Numbered from the stretch's first letter, positions 35,140 to 46,067 are shown. The stretch is DNA of 64,000 nt from Sinorhizobium alkalisoli (GCF_008932245.1 NZ_CP034909.1:3351001-3415000), one strand, 5' to 3'. Notes: generated by a model not told the origin, from the letters alone. Numbers and translations: made by a program.

Positions 35140-35153
35140 TTTAAATCGATTAA
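35140..35153. promoter_or_regulatory. LacI-type operator candidate 2 upstream of pckA (PckR-like)
   Basis: TTTAAATCGATTAA has the perfect core AATCGATT around CG. The centre is exactly 30 bases from that of site 1, so two dimers could bind the same DNA face. Confidence 0.55.
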
Positions 35154-35263
35154 TATACTGAAATCATTACTCTTTTCGGATAGGCTATCTTGTTTTCAGA
35201 ATTCCGGATCAGTATGTTCCGGCCAAATTCAACGCCGTCGGCAAACACGAAGGAAGCTTGACC

Positions 35264-36874
35264 ATGGAGCAGCTTGGCAGCCGCAACCCCTCGAACGGTC
35301 TCGAAACGATCGGCTTTTCCGACCTCGCGGTCGTTCGCTACAACTTCGAGGCAGCGGAGCTTTACGAAGAAGCCCTTCGCCGCGGCGAGGCGCAGCTGAC
35401 GGCTGAGGGGGCGCTCTGCGCGCGCACCGGCCAACACACCGGCCGATCGCCGAAGGACAAGTACATCGTGCGCGATGCGGCGACCGCCGGTGAGATCTGG
35501 TGGGACAACAACAGCGCCATGACGCCGGAAAACTTCGATCGCCTGCACCAGGACATGCTGGCGCATGCCAAGGGCATGTCGCTCTATGTGCAGGATCTGA
35601 TCGGCGGTGCCGATCCGGAGAACGAACTGCCGACGCGCGTCGTCACGGAATTCGCCTGGCACTCCCTGTTCATCCGCAACCTTCTGATCCGGCCCGAGCG
35701 CGAAGCGCTTGCGAGCTTTGCACCCCAGCTTACGATCATCGACCTGCCGAGCTTCAAGGCTGATCCGGAGCGCCACGGTTGCCGCAGCGAAACCATAATC
35801 GCCTGCGATTTCACCAAGGGTCTGGTGCTGATCGGTGGCACCTCCTATGCCGGCGAGATGAAGAAGTCGGTCTTTACCGTGCTCAACTACCTGCTGCCGA
35901 AGAAAGCGGTAATGCCGATGCACTGTTCGGCCAATGTCGGCCCCGACGGCGATACGGCCGTCTTCTTCGGCCTCTCCGGCACCGGCAAGACGACGCTGTC
36001 CGCCGATCAGAGCCGGACGCTGATTGGTGACGACGAGCACGGCTGGGGCGACAAGGGCGTCTTCAACTTCGAAGGCGGCTGCTACGCCAAGGCGATCCGC
36101 CTGTCGGAATCCGCCGAGCCTGAAATTTTCTCGACGACGAGGCGCTTCGGCACCGTCATGGAAAACGTCGTCCTTGACGCTCGGCGCATGCCGGATTTCG
36201 ATGACGGCTCGCTGACGGAGAACACCCGCATCGCCTACCCGCTGCATTTCATTCCCAATGCGAGCAGGACCGGCACGGCGCCGCAGCCGCGCACCATCAT
36301 CATGCTGACGGCGGACGCCTTCGGCGTGATGCCGCCGATTGCCAAGCTGACGCCGGAACAGGCAATGTACCACTTCCTCTCCGGATACACCGCCAAGGTT
36401 GCCGGTACGGAAAAGGGGGTGACGGAGCCGGAGGCGACTTTCTCGACCTGCTTCGGTGCACCCTTCATGCCGCGCCATCCGTCCGAATACGGCAATCTTC
36501 TCAAGGAGCTGATCGCCAAGAACGGCGTTACCTGCTGGCTCGTCAACACCGGCTGGACCGGCGGGGCCTACGGCACGGGCAGCCGCATGCCGATCAAGGT
36601 CACGCGTGCCCTTCTGGCGGCGGCGCTCGATGGCTCCTTGAACAGTGCCGCATTCCGCACCGATGCGAACTTCGGCTTCGCGGTACCGGTGTCGGTCCCG
36701 GGCGTCGACGACCGTATTCTCGATCCGCGCTCCACCTGGGCGGACGGCAAAGCCTATGACGTCCAGGCGCGGCGGCTGGTAGACATGTTCATCGCCAACT
36801 TTGGGAAGTTCGAGAGCCATGTCGACGGCAGCGTGCGCGACGCCGCCCCCGGCCCCCGGCTCGCTGCCGAATAG
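35264..36874 (+). CDS. pckA: phosphoenolpyruvate carboxykinase (ATP)
   Basis: 536 residues from the ATG behind AAGGAAGCTTGACC; a TTG six bases upstream is less likely. Motifs include the P-loop [29 protein letters not shown] and [12 protein letters not shown]. It converts oxaloacetate to phosphoenolpyruvate, the entry to gluconeogenesis from dicarboxylic acids, which are the carbon source in nodules. Expression is probably governed by the paired LacI-type sites upstream. A RIME-like repeat follows the stop codon. Confidence 0.98.
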   Translation: MEQLGSRNPSNGLETIGFSDLAVVRYNFEAAELYEEALRRGEAQLTAEGALCARTGQHTGRSPKDKYIVRDAATAGEIWWDNNSAMTPENFDRLHQDMLAHAKGMSLYVQDLIGGADPENELPTRVVTEFAWHSLFIRNLLIRPEREALASFAPQLTIIDLPSFKADPERHGCRSETIIACDFTKGLVLIGGTSYAGEMKKSVFTVLNYLLPKKAVMPMHCSANVGPDGDTAVFFGLSGTGKTTLSADQSRTLIGDDEHGWGDKGVFNFEGGCYAKAIRLSESAEPEIFSTTRRFGTVMENVVLDARRMPDFDDGSLTENTRIAYPLHFIPNASRTGTAPQPRTIIMLTADAFGVMPPIAKLTPEQAMYHFLSGYTAKVAGTEKGVTEPEATFSTCFGAPFMPRHPSEYGNLLKELIAKNGVTCWLVNTGWTGGAYGTGSRMPIKVTRALLAAALDGSLNSAAFRTDANFGFAVPVSVPGVDDRILDPRSTWADGKAYDVQARRLVDMFIANFGKFESHVDGSVRDAAPGPRLAAE

Positions 36875-36905
36875 GTTCGAGCCCCTGATTCACGTGAAAC
36901 CCGGC

Positions 36906-37007
36906 TCTACAGCGCCGCGCGTCTTACGAGACGCGCGGCGCTGTAGCACTTTGAAGTGCTGCATGTCTTTGTCCTTAAATCCAGGTCGATTAAAGGAGAC
37001 ATGCAGT
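36906..37007. repeat. RIME-like intergenic repeat, two palindromes
   Basis: About 102 bases. The first palindrome (36907-36946) has perfect 18-base arms beginning CTACAGCGCC around TACG. The second (36959-37006) begins CTGCATGTCT and ends GACATGCAG with a looser centre. Size and two-palindrome layout match the Rhizobium-specific intergenic mosaic elements (RIME) described near chvI in rhizobia. A second copy in the opposite orientation is at 43390. Confidence 0.8.
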
Positions 37008-37161
37008 AGCGGCCGGGTATTCCATGGCGCTGGGACGCCGCAAGCTCCCTCCTATCCGGTGCCGGCTTCCTGCCGCGCCCATCAGGTCGCAACGGCGAGA
37101 GGATGAATAGGCGAACGGAAAGTTGCTTCACACGTTTCCCTCCTTCGTGCGATAGGGGGCC

Positions 37162-37596
37162 ATGGCAAGCGAACCGCTTTACATCAATGAGACGATCGTG
37201 ATCGCCGGCTGGGAGCTGACGGAGCAATTCGTGCTGGCCGGCGGCCCGGGTGGTCAGAACGTCAACAAGGTGTCGTCGGCCGTTCAGTTGTTCTTCGACG
37301 TCGCGGCGTCCCCGTCGTTGCCGGAGCGCATCAAGACGAACGCGCTGAAGCTTGCCGGCCGCCGCGCCTCTAAAGACGGCGTGCTGATGATCGAGGCCAA
37401 TCGCTTCCGCAGCCAGGAGCGCAATCGCGAGGATGCCCGCGAAAGGCTGAAGGAACTTATAACGAAGGCGGCCGAGCCGCCGCCTCCGCCGCGCAAGAAG
37501 ACAAAGCCGACGCGCGGGTCAGTCGAGAGACGGCTGAAAGAGAAATCCGGCCGCGCCGAGATCAAGAGGCTGCGTACGCGGCCGGAAGGCGACTGA
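37162..37596 (+). CDS. arfB: alternative ribosome-rescue factor ArfB (YaeJ)
   Basis: 144 residues. The GGQ peptide-release motif is in LAGGPGGQNVNKVSS near residue 30. The C-terminal tail is rich in Lys, Arg and Pro (PPPPRKKTKPTRG, VERRLKEKSGR), which in ArfB enters the empty mRNA channel of a stalled ribosome. It lacks the codon-recognition domains of RF1/RF2, as the family does. It rescues ribosomes on non-stop mRNAs. It stands alone between pckA and alkB. Confidence 0.94.
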   Translation: MASEPLYINETIVIAGWELTEQFVLAGGPGGQNVNKVSSAVQLFFDVAASPSLPERIKTNALKLAGRRASKDGVLMIEANRFRSQERNREDARERLKELITKAAEPPPPPRKKTKPTRGSVERRLKEKSGRAEIKRLRTRPEGD

Positions 37597-37781
37597 GGCG
37601 CCGATGCTGTTTCGGGTGGTCGCGCGCGGCGCCGGGCGCTACTCCCCTTGAATTGTTTCCACACTTCGTCGTCTTTTGTGTCGAAGACGCGCGACAATCC
37701 AGTGCGACCCCGGGGTCGGGGCAATGCGACACGGTTCGTGCAAGACGCGCGCGTTGGTCCAGGCCCACAGGAGAGACCCCG

Positions 37782-38393
37782 ATGCAGGTGCTGCCGAATG
37801 GCGTCAGGCATATTCCCGGCTTTCTCGACCGGAGCCGGCAGGAGCAACTGGTCGAAGCGATTCGCGACGTCGTCGCCGAAGCGCCGCTTTATGTGCCGCA
37901 AATGCCAAGGACAGGTAAGCCCCTGTCGGTGCGGATGACCAATTGCGGTGCGCTCGGCTGGGTGACGGATCGCCAAGGCGGCTATCGCTATCAGGAGAGA
38001 CATCCGCTGACCGGACGCCCTTGGCCACCGATGCCGGACCAGCTCCTGGAGATCTGGCGCGCAGTTTCGGCAAGCGACAAGGCGCCCGAAGCCTGCCTCG
38101 TCAACTTCTATTCGGCCGACGCCCGCATGGGCCTGCACCAGGATCGGGACGAACTCGACCTCGAGACTGCGGTCGTGTCGATCTCGCTCGGCGACAGCTG
38201 CATTTTCCGGGTGGGTGGGACGAGCCGTGGCGGCCAGACCATGTCCTTCAGGCTCGAAAGCGGCGATGTCGTCGTGCTCGGCGGCGATGGCCGGCTCGCC
38301 TTCCATGGCGTCGACCGCATCCATCCGAATACTTCGACCTTGCTCAGGGACGGCGGCCGGCTGAACCTGACGCTGCGGCGGGTCAATCCTTGA
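37782..38393 (+). CDS. alkB: AlkB family 2-oxoglutarate/Fe(II)-dependent dioxygenase
   Basis: 203 residues from the ATG after CAGGAGAGACCCC. The iron-binding motif is LHQDRDE (HxD), with the distal His in AFHGVDR. The 2-oxoglutarate arginines lie in the C-terminal RLNLTLRRVN. LVNFYSADARMG is the usual sequence before HxD. AlkB removes 1-methyladenine and 3-methylcytosine lesions from DNA and RNA by oxidation. No ada-like gene is adjacent. Confidence 0.94.
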   Translation: MQVLPNGVRHIPGFLDRSRQEQLVEAIRDVVAEAPLYVPQMPRTGKPLSVRMTNCGALGWVTDRQGGYRYQERHPLTGRPWPPMPDQLLEIWRAVSASDKAPEACLVNFYSADARMGLHQDRDELDLETAVVSISLGDSCIFRVGGTSRGGQTMSFRLESGDVVVLGGDGRLAFHGVDRIHPNTSTLLRDGGRLNLTLRRVNP

Positions 38394-38443
38394 GAAGCGG
38401 ACGGCAAGTCCGCTGCCGAGATCACGTTTTTGGACGACTCAGG

Positions 38444-38604
38444 CCCCTCCTCAACCCCTCCTCACAAGGGGGAGGGGCCTCCCCAAGCCGCACCGCGCGT
38501 GCCCCATCTTGTGCTTCAGCGAAAGGCATAAAGAATTGAAGTTGCAGACGATTACCGCGAGCGCCAAGCCCCTCACCATTGTGGGGAGGGTATTTTCCGC
38601 AACA
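38444..38604. repeat. about 160-base repeat bounded by CCCCTCC/GGAGGGG hairpins (copy A)
   Basis: It starts CCCCTCCTCAACCCC and AAGGGGGAGGGG and ends AAGCCCCTCACC and GTGGGGAGGG. It fills most of the 236-base gap between alkB and coaA, which converge here, so it may also stop transcription. A diverged copy with the same ends lies at 53279-53431. Confidence 0.6.
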
Positions 38605-38629
38605 CGTGGGAGGATTACCTTCGGGCGGC

Positions 38630-39625
38630 TCAGAGCTTCCTCAGCGCCACCGTTTCAGTGAGGTGATTGGGGCCCTTCTGCAGGATGAGGTCGGCGCGCG
38701 GTCGCGTCGGAAGGATGTTCTGGTGAAGGTTCTTCAGGTTGATGTTGTGCCAGAGCCCTTCTGCGATCGCCAAGGCCGCCTGCTCGCTGATCGTCGCATA
38801 GCGGTGGAAGAAGGATTGCGGGTTCTGGAAGGCCGTTTCGCGCAGGCGCATGAAGCGGCTCACATACCAGCTGTGGATGAGGCTTTCCTCAGCGTCGATA
38901 TAGATGGAAAAATCGAAGAAGTCGGAAACCATCGGCACGATCTTGCCATCGGCGGGCAGGTCGCGCGACTGCAGCACGTTGATCCCCTCGAAGATCAGGA
39001 TGTCCGGCCGGTCGATGATCTGGAACTGGTCGGGAATGACGTCATAGGTCAGATGCGAATAGGTCGGCGCCATGACGTTCGGCCGTCCGGCCTTGATCGC
39101 GGAGAGGAAGCGAAGTAGCGCTCCGATGTCGTAGCTCTCCGGGAAGCCCTTGCGGTCCATCAGGCTTTCCCGCTGCAGGATCGCGTTGGGGTAGAGAAAG
39201 CCGTCGGTGGTGATGAGATCGACCTTGGGGCTCGACGGCCAGCGGGCGAGCAGTTCGGCAAGAATGCGGGCGGTCGTCGATTTGCCGACGGCGACGGAAC
39301 CGGCAATACCGATGACGAACGGGGTCTTCGTTTCGTCCGACATGCTGAGGAAGCGCTTGCGTTGCTGAAACAGGATCTGCGACGCCTCGACATGGGCGGA
39401 AAGAAGCCGCGACAGCGACAGATAGATGCGGCGCACTTCGCCGAGATCGACCGGATCGTTGAGCGAGCGCAGCCGCTGTACCTCGTCGGCCGTCAGCGTC
39501 AGGGGCGTATCGGCGCGAAAGCGCGACCATTCCTCGGCGGAGAAGACGTGATAGGGCGAATACTCGCCCCCCTGTAGAATGCCCGGAATTTCCGCCGGCT
39601 CGGTATCGTTCGCGGCGATGCTCAT
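38630..39625 (-). CDS. coaA: pantothenate kinase (type I)
   Basis: 331 residues. The P-loop is [16 protein letters not shown] near residue 110, with [26 protein letters not shown] and the conserved YASISEQ-like [11 protein letters not shown]. It phosphorylates pantothenate, the committed and CoA-inhibited step of coenzyme A synthesis. Its start overlaps the hisE stop (ATGA), so it is the last gene of the his cluster and probably co-translated with it. Confidence 0.97.
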   Translation of the reverse strand: MSIAANDTEPAEIPGILQGGEYSPYHVFSAEEWSRFRADTPLTLTADEVQRLRSLNDPVDLGEVRRIYLSLSRLLSAHVEASQILFQQRKRFLSMSDETKTPFVIGIAGSVAVGKSTTARILAELLARWPSSPKVDLITTDGFLYPNAILQRESLMDRKGFPESYDIGALLRFLSAIKAGRPNVMAPTYSHLTYDVIPDQFQIIDRPDILIFEGINVLQSRDLPADGKIVPMVSDFFDFSIYIDAEESLIHSWYVSRFMRLRETAFQNPQSFFHRYATISEQAALAIAEGLWHNINLKNLHQNILPTRPRADLILQKGPNHLTETVALRKL

Positions 39626-39941
39626 GGATTCTGCCGGTTTGCCTTTTCCTGCAAGCCGGATTGCCCGGTCCGGCGCGCAAGTTCACTCATCACATCCTGC
39701 AACGGGACGGCGGCGATATTCAATACGACCATAAGATGATAGAGGAGATCGGCACTCTCATCGACGAGATTCTTGCGGTCGTCGGTCAACGCCGCGATGA
39801 CCGTTTCGACCGCTTCTTCCCCGAGCTTCTTTGCCGCCTTTTGCTGGCCGGCGGCGACCAGTTTGGCGGTCCAGGAGTCCTCCGGCGCCGCCCTGGCGCG
39901 GGTCGCGACGATCCGTTCGAGGTCGGAGAGCGTGAATTCGG

Positions 39942-39945
<4 letters not shown>
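39622..39945 (-). CDS. hisE: phosphoribosyl-ATP pyrophosphatase
   Basis: 107 residues from [13 protein letters not shown]. The MazG-like signature [15 protein letters not shown] and [11 protein letters not shown] binds the metal and pyrophosphate. It hydrolyses PR-ATP to PR-AMP, step two of histidine synthesis, as a separate protein and not the HisIE fusion of enterics. It overlaps hisF and coaA by four bases on each side. Confidence 0.96.
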
Positions 39946-40735
<790 letters not shown>

Positions 40736-40739
<4 letters not shown>

Positions 40740-41482
40740 GGGTTCATCCCTCTTCGCGCTTTGCGGATCAAGGCCAGCGCCTCCTTCGGGTCGATCCGCC
40801 CGTCGTAGAGGGCCCGCCCGGTGATCGCCCCTTCGAGCTTGTGCGCATCCGGCTCCGTCATCCGACGGATGTCGTCCATCGAGGCAAGACCGCCGGAGGC
40901 AATGACCGGAATGGAAACGGCGTTGGCGAGCTTGAGGGTCGAGTCCCAGTTGATGCCGGTCAGGATGCCGTCGCGATCGATATCCGTATAGACGATCGCC
41001 GCAACGCCTGCCCCCTCGAACTTCTTCGCCAGCTCGATCACGCCGAGTTCGGAGGCCTCCGCCCAGCCCTCGACGGCCACCTTGCCGCCCTTGGCATCGA
41101 TGCCGACCGCAACCCGGCCCGGGAACTTGTGGCAGGCCTCGATCACCAGCGCGGGGTTGCGAACGGCAATCGTGCCGAGGATGACGCGGGCGAGCCCCCG
41201 CGAGAGCCAGTTCTCGATGTGGCCGAGCGTGCGGATGCCGCCGCCGAGCTGCACCGGATTGTGCGTGGCCCCGAGGATGGCATCGACCGCAGCGCCGTTC
41301 ATCGTCTCTCCGGCAAAGGCGCCGTTCAGGTCCACGACATGCAGCCATTCGAAGCCTTGCTCCTCGAAGGTGCGCGCCTGGGCGGCCGGATCGGTGTTGT
41401 AGACGGTCGCCTGGTCCATGTCGCCGAGCTTCAGACGCACGCATTGGCCGTCTTTGAGGTCGATGGCGGGAAAGAGAATCAT
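40736..41482 (-). CDS. hisA: ProFAR isomerase
   Basis: 248 residues. The aspartates of the two half-barrels are in [12 protein letters not shown] and [20 protein letters not shown] and [10 protein letters not shown] bind phosphate. It isomerises ProFAR to PRFAR, the substrate of HisF. It follows hisH by 35 bases. Confidence 0.97.
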
Positions 41483-41517
41483 GAATTCGTCCGATCAGAA
41501 GGGGCGCAGGCGAAGCG

Positions 41518-42168
41518 TCACGGCTTCCAGCGCAGGAAGTTCGAGATGAGGGAGAGGCCGAGCGCCTGGCTCTTTTCCGGATGGAATTGCGCGCCCGCCT
41601 TGTTGCCGTTGGCAACGAAGGCCGTTACCGGTCCGCCATAGTCCGTGACGGCAACCACATCCGCCCCGCGCGCGGCGGCCAGGTGGTAGGAATGCACGAA
41701 ATAGGCATGCAGACCGTTTGCGCCGGTCGGAATGCCTTCGAAGAGGGCATGCGGCCGGGTAAGCTGCAACGTGTTCCAGCCAATCTGCGGGATCTTCAGT
41801 GACGGATCGCCGGGCTGCATTTCGACGACATCGCCCGGGATCCAGCCGAAGCCTTGGGTGATCGTCTTTTCGAGCCCGCGCGAGGACATGAGCTGCATGC
41901 CGACGCAGATGCCGAGGAAGGGCCGCCCGGCCGTCTCGACCGCCTGCGTCAAAGCCTCCTCCATGCCGGTGACGGCTGCGAGGCCCCGGCGGCAATCCGC
42001 ATAGGCGCCGACGCCCGGCAGCACAATGCGATCGGCCGAGGCGACCCGTTCCGGCCGGTTCGTCAGGTCGATCTCCGCGGCAATGCCGGCTTCCCGTGCA
42101 GCCCGCTCGAAGGCCTTGGTGGCCGAGCGCAGGTTGCCCGATCCATAGTCAATGATGGCGACCCGCAT
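41518..42168 (-). CDS. hisH: imidazole glycerol phosphate synthase glutaminase subunit
   Basis: 216 residues from [12 protein letters not shown]; the frame is open further upstream into the previous gene but that part is not family-like. The class I glutamine amidotransferase nucleophile is LGICVGMQ, and the His-Glu pair is FHPEKS. It releases ammonia for HisF. Its ATG shares bases with the stop of the DUF2628 gene (TGATG). Confidence 0.97.
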   Translation of the reverse strand: MRVAIIDYGSGNLRSATKAFERAAREAGIAAEIDLTNRPERVASADRIVLPGVGAYADCRRGLAAVTGMEEALTQAVETAGRPFLGICVGMQLMSSRGLEKTITQGFGWIPGDVVEMQPGDPSLKIPQIGWNTLQLTRPHALFEGIPTGANGLHAYFVHSYHLAAARGADVVAVTDYGGPVTAFVANGNKAGAQFHPEKSQALGLSLISNFLRWKP

Positions 42169-42638
42169 CAGCGCTCTCCATAGGATTCGAAGAAGTCGGG
42201 CCCGGTGGAATTCCCCGTCCGTCTCCTGCCGGACCACTCGACAGACTGCAACGGCGTTGCTTTTTCGGGTTGACCGGTCGCGCTCGAATAATAGATCCGC
42301 TCCGCCGTCTCGAGGTCTTGCGCAGGAACGATCCTGCGCAGCGTCCAGTCTTTGGCCGAGAGCAGCCAAGCTACAACAAGCGGGCCCTCGAGTGAGACCA
42401 GCAGGCTAAGCGCAAGGTGCATGAGGAACGCGGGGACGAAGCCGCCGGGGAAGGTCGAGAGGGAGATTAACAGAACTTGCAAGACAGCAACCGGAATTCC
42501 GAGGAGCCATGCCCGCTTGGCGAACAGCCAGAGCGCGGGAAAGAAGAAGGCGGTCCAGGAAAAGCCGTCCGCGACGAAACGCGCCCTTTCGTCGTCGGCG
42601 GCGGCACCCGGCGGGGTCATGATGAGATAGGAGGCCAT
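42168..42638 (-). CDS. DUF2628 membrane protein within the his operon
   Basis: 156 residues with two to three hydrophobic segments ([44 protein letters not shown]) in the first 100 residues, then a soluble tail. The pattern [21 protein letters not shown] is characteristic of DUF2628. The family has no known function. The gene is embedded between hisB and hisH and coupled to hisH by a TGATG overlap, a placement seen in other rhizobia from memory of gene order. Confidence 0.85.
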   Translation of the reverse strand: MASYLIMTPPGAAADDERARFVADGFSWTAFFFPALWLFAKRAWLLGIPVAVLQVLLISLSTFPGGFVPAFLMHLALSLLVSLEGPLVVAWLLSAKDWTLRRIVPAQDLETAERIYYSSATGQPEKATPLQSVEWSGRRRTGNSTGPDFFESYGER

Positions 42639-42665
42639 AGGTCTTCAAGCCAGTATTTAGCCGGC

Positions 42666-43274
42666 TCAGGCGAGCGTCCCCTTGGTCGAGGGAACGCGTC
42701 CAGCCTGGCGCGGGTCGATTTCGGTTGCCGTGCGAAGCGCGCGGGCGACGGATTTGAAGCAGGTCTCGGCGACGTGGTGGTTGTTTGCGCCGTAGATGTT
42801 CTGCACATGCAGCGTGATGCCGGCATTCTGGGCAAGCGCCTGGAAGAACTCGCGTACGAGCTCCGTGTCGAAGGTGCCGATCTTCGGCGACGAGAAAGGG
42901 ACGTTCCAGACGAGGAACGGCCGTCCCGAGACATCGACGGCGGCGCGCGTCATCGTCTCGTCCATGGCGAGGTCGATCGAGGCGTAGCGCGCAATGCCGC
43001 GACGGTCGCCGAGCGCCTTGGCAATCGCCTGGCCGATGGCAATGCCCGTATCCTCGACGGTGTGGTGGTCGTCGACATGCAGGTCGCCCTCTGTGCTGAT
43101 TTCCATGTCGATCAGCGAATGGCGTGCGAGCTGATCCAGCATATGATCGAAGAAGCCGATCCCGGTGGCGATCTTCGATAGGCCAGTTCCGTCGATATTG
43201 ACGGAGACGGAGACGTCCGTTTCGTTCGTCTTTCGCGAAACCTGGCCGGTTCGGCTGGGCATGACGTCTGCCAT
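42666..43274 (-). CDS. hisB: imidazoleglycerol-phosphate dehydratase
   Basis: 202 residues from [15 protein letters not shown], with a GAGAGC-type ribosome site; upstream frame extension is not conserved-looking. Signatures are the metal-binding [27 protein letters not shown] and [12 protein letters not shown]. It dehydrates IGP to imidazole acetol phosphate. It is the monofunctional form without the phosphatase of enteric HisB. It starts the minus-strand run that ends at coaA. Confidence 0.97.
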   Translation of the reverse strand: MADVMPSRTGQVSRKTNETDVSVSVNIDGTGLSKIATGIGFFDHMLDQLARHSLIDMEISTEGDLHVDDHHTVEDTGIAIGQAIAKALGDRRGIARYASIDLAMDETMTRAAVDVSGRPFLVWNVPFSSPKIGTFDTELVREFFQALAQNAGITLHVQNIYGANNHHVAETCFKSVARALRTATEIDPRQAGRVPSTKGTLA

Positions 43275-43389
43275 CAGGCTCTCCTGTCTGCGCGCGACCT
43301 CGGAACTGCACCGAGGCAAGGGAGCGCTATTCAATACTTGCGGGTCGGAAAGCGGGGGTAAAGCGCTTACATAGTGCCCGTTCCGTCTT

Positions 43390-43491
43390 CTGCATGTCTT
43401 CTTCGATCGATCTCGATTCAAGGAAGAAACATGCAGCCAATCAAAGTGCTACAGCGACCTTTGCGCGTCTGACGAGAGGCGCGGCGGCTAT
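43390..43491. repeat. RIME-like intergenic repeat, inverted copy
   Basis: Same two palindromes as 36906-37007 but in reversed order: CTGCATGTCT to ACATGCAG first (43390-43436), then a decayed GCTACAGCGACC palindrome. It occupies part of the 423-base gap between the divergent hisB and hslV genes. Confidence 0.75.
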
Positions 43492-43697
43492 AAGAGCCGC
43501 TCCATATCAGGCGGGACGCGAAATATCCAGAACTGCAACGGAAATTCGCTCGGTCCGGCCGGCAAGCGAAGCCACGGAGGTGATGACGGCAGCGGCGCAT
43601 TTGCAATTGTGGCGAGCCGACTTACATAGGCGCCAAGCAACCAGGCTCGTGTCGGGCCGCAACGCCTCGGATCCGCGGGGCCAACAGGTAGTTTCTC
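43492..43697 (+). promoter_or_regulatory. hslV upstream region with possible heat-shock promoter
   Basis: TTTG at 43600 and CTTACAT at 43621 are spaced 17 bases apart, near the CTTG-N17/18-CYTATNT pattern described for alphaproteobacterial RpoH promoters. hslVU is a typical RpoH target. The match is imperfect. Nothing else was seen in this part of the gap. Confidence 0.3.
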
Positions 43698-44255
43698 ATG
43701 AGCGAACACAATCCCTACGGAACGATGCACGCGACCACCATCATCACGGTTCGCAAGGGCGGCAAGGTGGTGATGGCCGGCGACGGCCAGGTCAGCCTTG
43801 GCCAGACGATCATGAAGGGCAATGCGCGCAAGGTCCGGCGTCTGTCGAAGGGCGACGTGATCGCCGGCTTCGCCGGCGCAACGGCGGATGCCTTCACGCT
43901 TCTCGAACGCCTCGAAGCCAAGCTTGAACAATATCCCGACCAGCTGATGCGCGCGGCCGTGGAACTGGCGAAGGATTGGCGCACCAACAAGTATCTGCGC
44001 AACCTCGAGGCCATGATGCTGGTTGCCGACAGGACGGTGACGCTGGCGATCACCGGCAATGGCGATGTGCTCGAGCCGGAGCACGGGACGATCGCCATCG
44101 GTTCCGGCGGGAATTACGCGCTTGCGGCCGCGCGCGCCCTGATGGACAGTGACAAGTCCGCGGAAGAGGTTGCCCGGCGTGCGCTGGAAATCGCCGGCGA
44201 CATCTGTGTCTATACCAACCACAGCATCGTTGTGGAGACACTGGATGCCGACTGA
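43698..44255 (+). CDS. hslV: ATP-dependent protease HslV, proteolytic subunit
   Basis: 185 residues. The catalytic N-terminal threonine is Thr13 in [13 protein letters not shown], so a 12-residue leader must be removed, unlike E. coli HslV where only Met precedes it. [13 protein letters not shown] and [15 protein letters not shown] are family signatures. It forms the double-ring chamber unlocked by HslU. A small acetyltransferase gene lies between it and hslU, overlapping it by 11 bases. Confidence 0.97.
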   Translation: MSEHNPYGTMHATTIITVRKGGKVVMAGDGQVSLGQTIMKGNARKVRRLSKGDVIAGFAGATADAFTLLERLEAKLEQYPDQLMRAAVELAKDWRTNKYLRNLEAMMLVADRTVTLAITGNGDVLEPEHGTIAIGSGGNYALAAARALMDSDKSAEEVARRALEIAGDICVYTNHSIVVETLDAD

Positions 44256-44763
44256 CCTGGCAGAGTTGAGTTTCGAGCCGGTGGCCGAGCGCCACCTGCC
44301 GATGCTCCTTGCCTGGCTGTCGGAGCCGCATGTCCGCCAATGGTGGGGCAACCCGGATGTGGAACTCGGATCGATCCGCGACGGTTGCGAGAGTGGCGAC
44401 ATCGATGGTTTCATCTTCCATGTCGCAGGTGAGCCGGCCGGATACATCCAATCCTGGATGCCCTCGCAATATGACGAGGAACCCTGGGCAAAGGAATTGT
44501 CGGCCGACACGCCCGGCGTCGACATTCTCGTCGGCCCGCCCGAAATGACCGGCAAGGGCGTCGCAGCGCTCGCGCTCCGATCCTTCGCGGCAAGGCTGTT
44601 CGAGAAGGGTGCCAGGCGGATCGTCATCGATCCGGATGCCGGCAATCACCGCGCGGTCAGAGCCTATACGAAGGCTGGTTTCGTGCCCTTCGGCGAATGG
44701 ATAGACGAGTCCGGCCGGACACTCCTGATGGAGCTGACGCGGACCGAGTTTGAGAGGAATTGA
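44245..44763 (+). CDS. GNAT acetyltransferase, aminoglycoside 6'-acetyltransferase-like
   Basis: 172 residues from the ATG at [13 protein letters not shown], overlapping hslV; its stop overlaps the hslU start by one base. Motifs [27 protein letters not shown] and [19 protein letters not shown] match the acetyltransferase group that includes AAC(6') and RimJ-like enzymes. The acetyl-CoA loop reads GKGVAAL, close to the usual Q/RxxGxG/A. The substrate is unknown, and chromosomal relatives of this type need not confer drug resistance. Position inside hslVU is conserved-looking and suggests co-expression. Confidence 0.88.
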   Translation: MPTDLAELSFEPVAERHLPMLLAWLSEPHVRQWWGNPDVELGSIRDGCESGDIDGFIFHVAGEPAGYIQSWMPSQYDEEPWAKELSADTPGVDILVGPPEMTGKGVAALALRSFAARLFEKGARRIVIDPDAGNHRAVRAYTKAGFVPFGEWIDESGRTLLMELTRTEFERN

Positions 44764-46067
44764 TGACCAACTTTTCACCCAGAGAAATCGTGTCGGAGCT
44801 CGACCGCTACATCATCGGCCAGAAGGACGCGAAGCGCGCGGTGGCGATCGCCCTGCGCAACCGCTGGCGCCGTCAGCAGCTCAGCGATGAGCTGCGCGAC
44901 GAAGTCATGCCGAAGAATATCCTGATGATCGGCCCGACCGGCGTCGGCAAGACGGAGATTTCCCGTCGCCTCGCCAAGCTCGCCGGCGCTCCTTTTATCA
45001 AGGTGGAGGCCACCAAGTTCACCGAAGTCGGTTATGTCGGTCGCGACGTCGAGCAGATCGTGCGCGATCTTGTGGAGGTCGGCATCGCGCTCGTGCGCGA
45101 GAAGAAGCGCGCCGAGGTGAAGACCAAGGCGCATCAGAATGCGGAAGAGCGGGTGCTGGATGCACTCGTCGGCGCGACGGCTTCTCCGGCAACGCGCGAG
45201 TCCTTCCGCAAGAAGCTGCGCGCCAACGAGCTCGACGACAAGGAGATCGAGATCGACATCGCCGAAGCGGGCATGCCGGGCACGTTGGAAATCCCGGGCA
45301 TGCCGGGTGCCAATATCGGCGTATTGAACCTATCGGAAATGTTCGGCAAGGCGCTCGGCGGCAGGACGAAGAAGGTCAAGACGACGGTCAAGGAGTCCTA
45401 CGGGATTCTGATCAACGACGAGTCCGACAAGCTGCTCGACAACGAACAGATTCAGCGCGAGGCGGTTGCCGCCGCCGAAAACGACGGCATCGTCTTCCTC
45501 GACGAGGTCGACAAGATCGCGGCCCGCGAGGGCGGCTTCGGCGCCGGCGTTTCACGCGAAGGGGTCCAGCGGGACCTGCTGCCGCTGGTCGAAGGCACGA
45601 CGGTCGCGACGAAATACGGGCCGGTGAAGACGGACCATATCCTCTTCATCGCGTCCGGCGCCTTCCATGTGTCGAAACCGTCGGATCTGCTGCCTGAGCT
45701 GCAGGGCCGTCTGCCGATCCGGGTCGAACTGCGCGCTTTGACCAAGGAGGACTTCCGCCGCATCCTGACGGAGACAGAGGCCAGTCTCATCCGCCAGTAC
45801 AAGGCGCTGCTCGAGACGGAGGGCGTGGTCCTGGACTTCACCGAGGATGCGATCGATGCGCTCGCGGAAGTCGCCGTCCAGCTGAACGCCAACGTCGAGA
45901 ATATCGGCGCCCGGCGACTGCAGACGGTGATGGAGCGCGTCCTCGACGACATCTCCTTCGACGCGCCGGATCGCAGCGGGCATACGATGATGATCGATGC
46001 GGAATATGTCCGAAAACACGTGGGCGACCTTGCCGCCAATACCGACCTGTCGCGCTACATCCTGTGA
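44763..46067 (+). CDS. hslU: ATP-dependent protease HslU, unfoldase subunit
   Basis: 434 residues from the ATG after GAGAGGAATTG. Walker A is [13 protein letters not shown], the pore loop region is [11 protein letters not shown], and Walker B is [12 protein letters not shown]; the C-terminal tail ending DLSRYIL docks into HslV. The I-domain insert lies between residues about 110 and 240. It unfolds substrates such as misfolded proteins and feeds them to HslV. A hairpin terminator follows. Confidence 0.98.
   Translation: MTNFSPREIVSELDRYIIGQKDAKRAVAIALRNRWRRQQLSDELRDEVMPKNILMIGPTGVGKTEISRRLAKLAGAPFIKVEATKFTEVGYVGRDVEQIVRDLVEVGIALVREKKRAEVKTKAHQNAEERVLDALVGATASPATRESFRKKLRANELDDKEIEIDIAEAGMPGTLEIPGMPGANIGVLNLSEMFGKALGGRTKKVKTTVKESYGILINDESDKLLDNEQIQREAVAAAENDGIVFLDEVDKIAAREGGFGAGVSREGVQRDLLPLVEGTTVATKYGPVKTDHILFIASGAFHVSKPSDLLPELQGRLPIRVELRALTKEDFRRILTETEASLIRQYKALLETEGVVLDFTEDAIDALAEVAVQLNANVENIGARRLQTVMERVLDDISFDAPDRSGHTMMIDAEYVRKHVGDLAANTDLSRYIL

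Larger units (their letters stand above)
34937..35263. promoter_or_regulatory. divergent chvI/pckA promoter region
   Basis: The 327-base gap holds the promoters of both genes. It includes an AT-rich tract at 35110-35160 with two LacI-type operator candidates, listed separately. TATACT-like -10 candidates occur on both strands but could not be fixed with confidence. No open frame of interest was seen. Confidence 0.6.
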
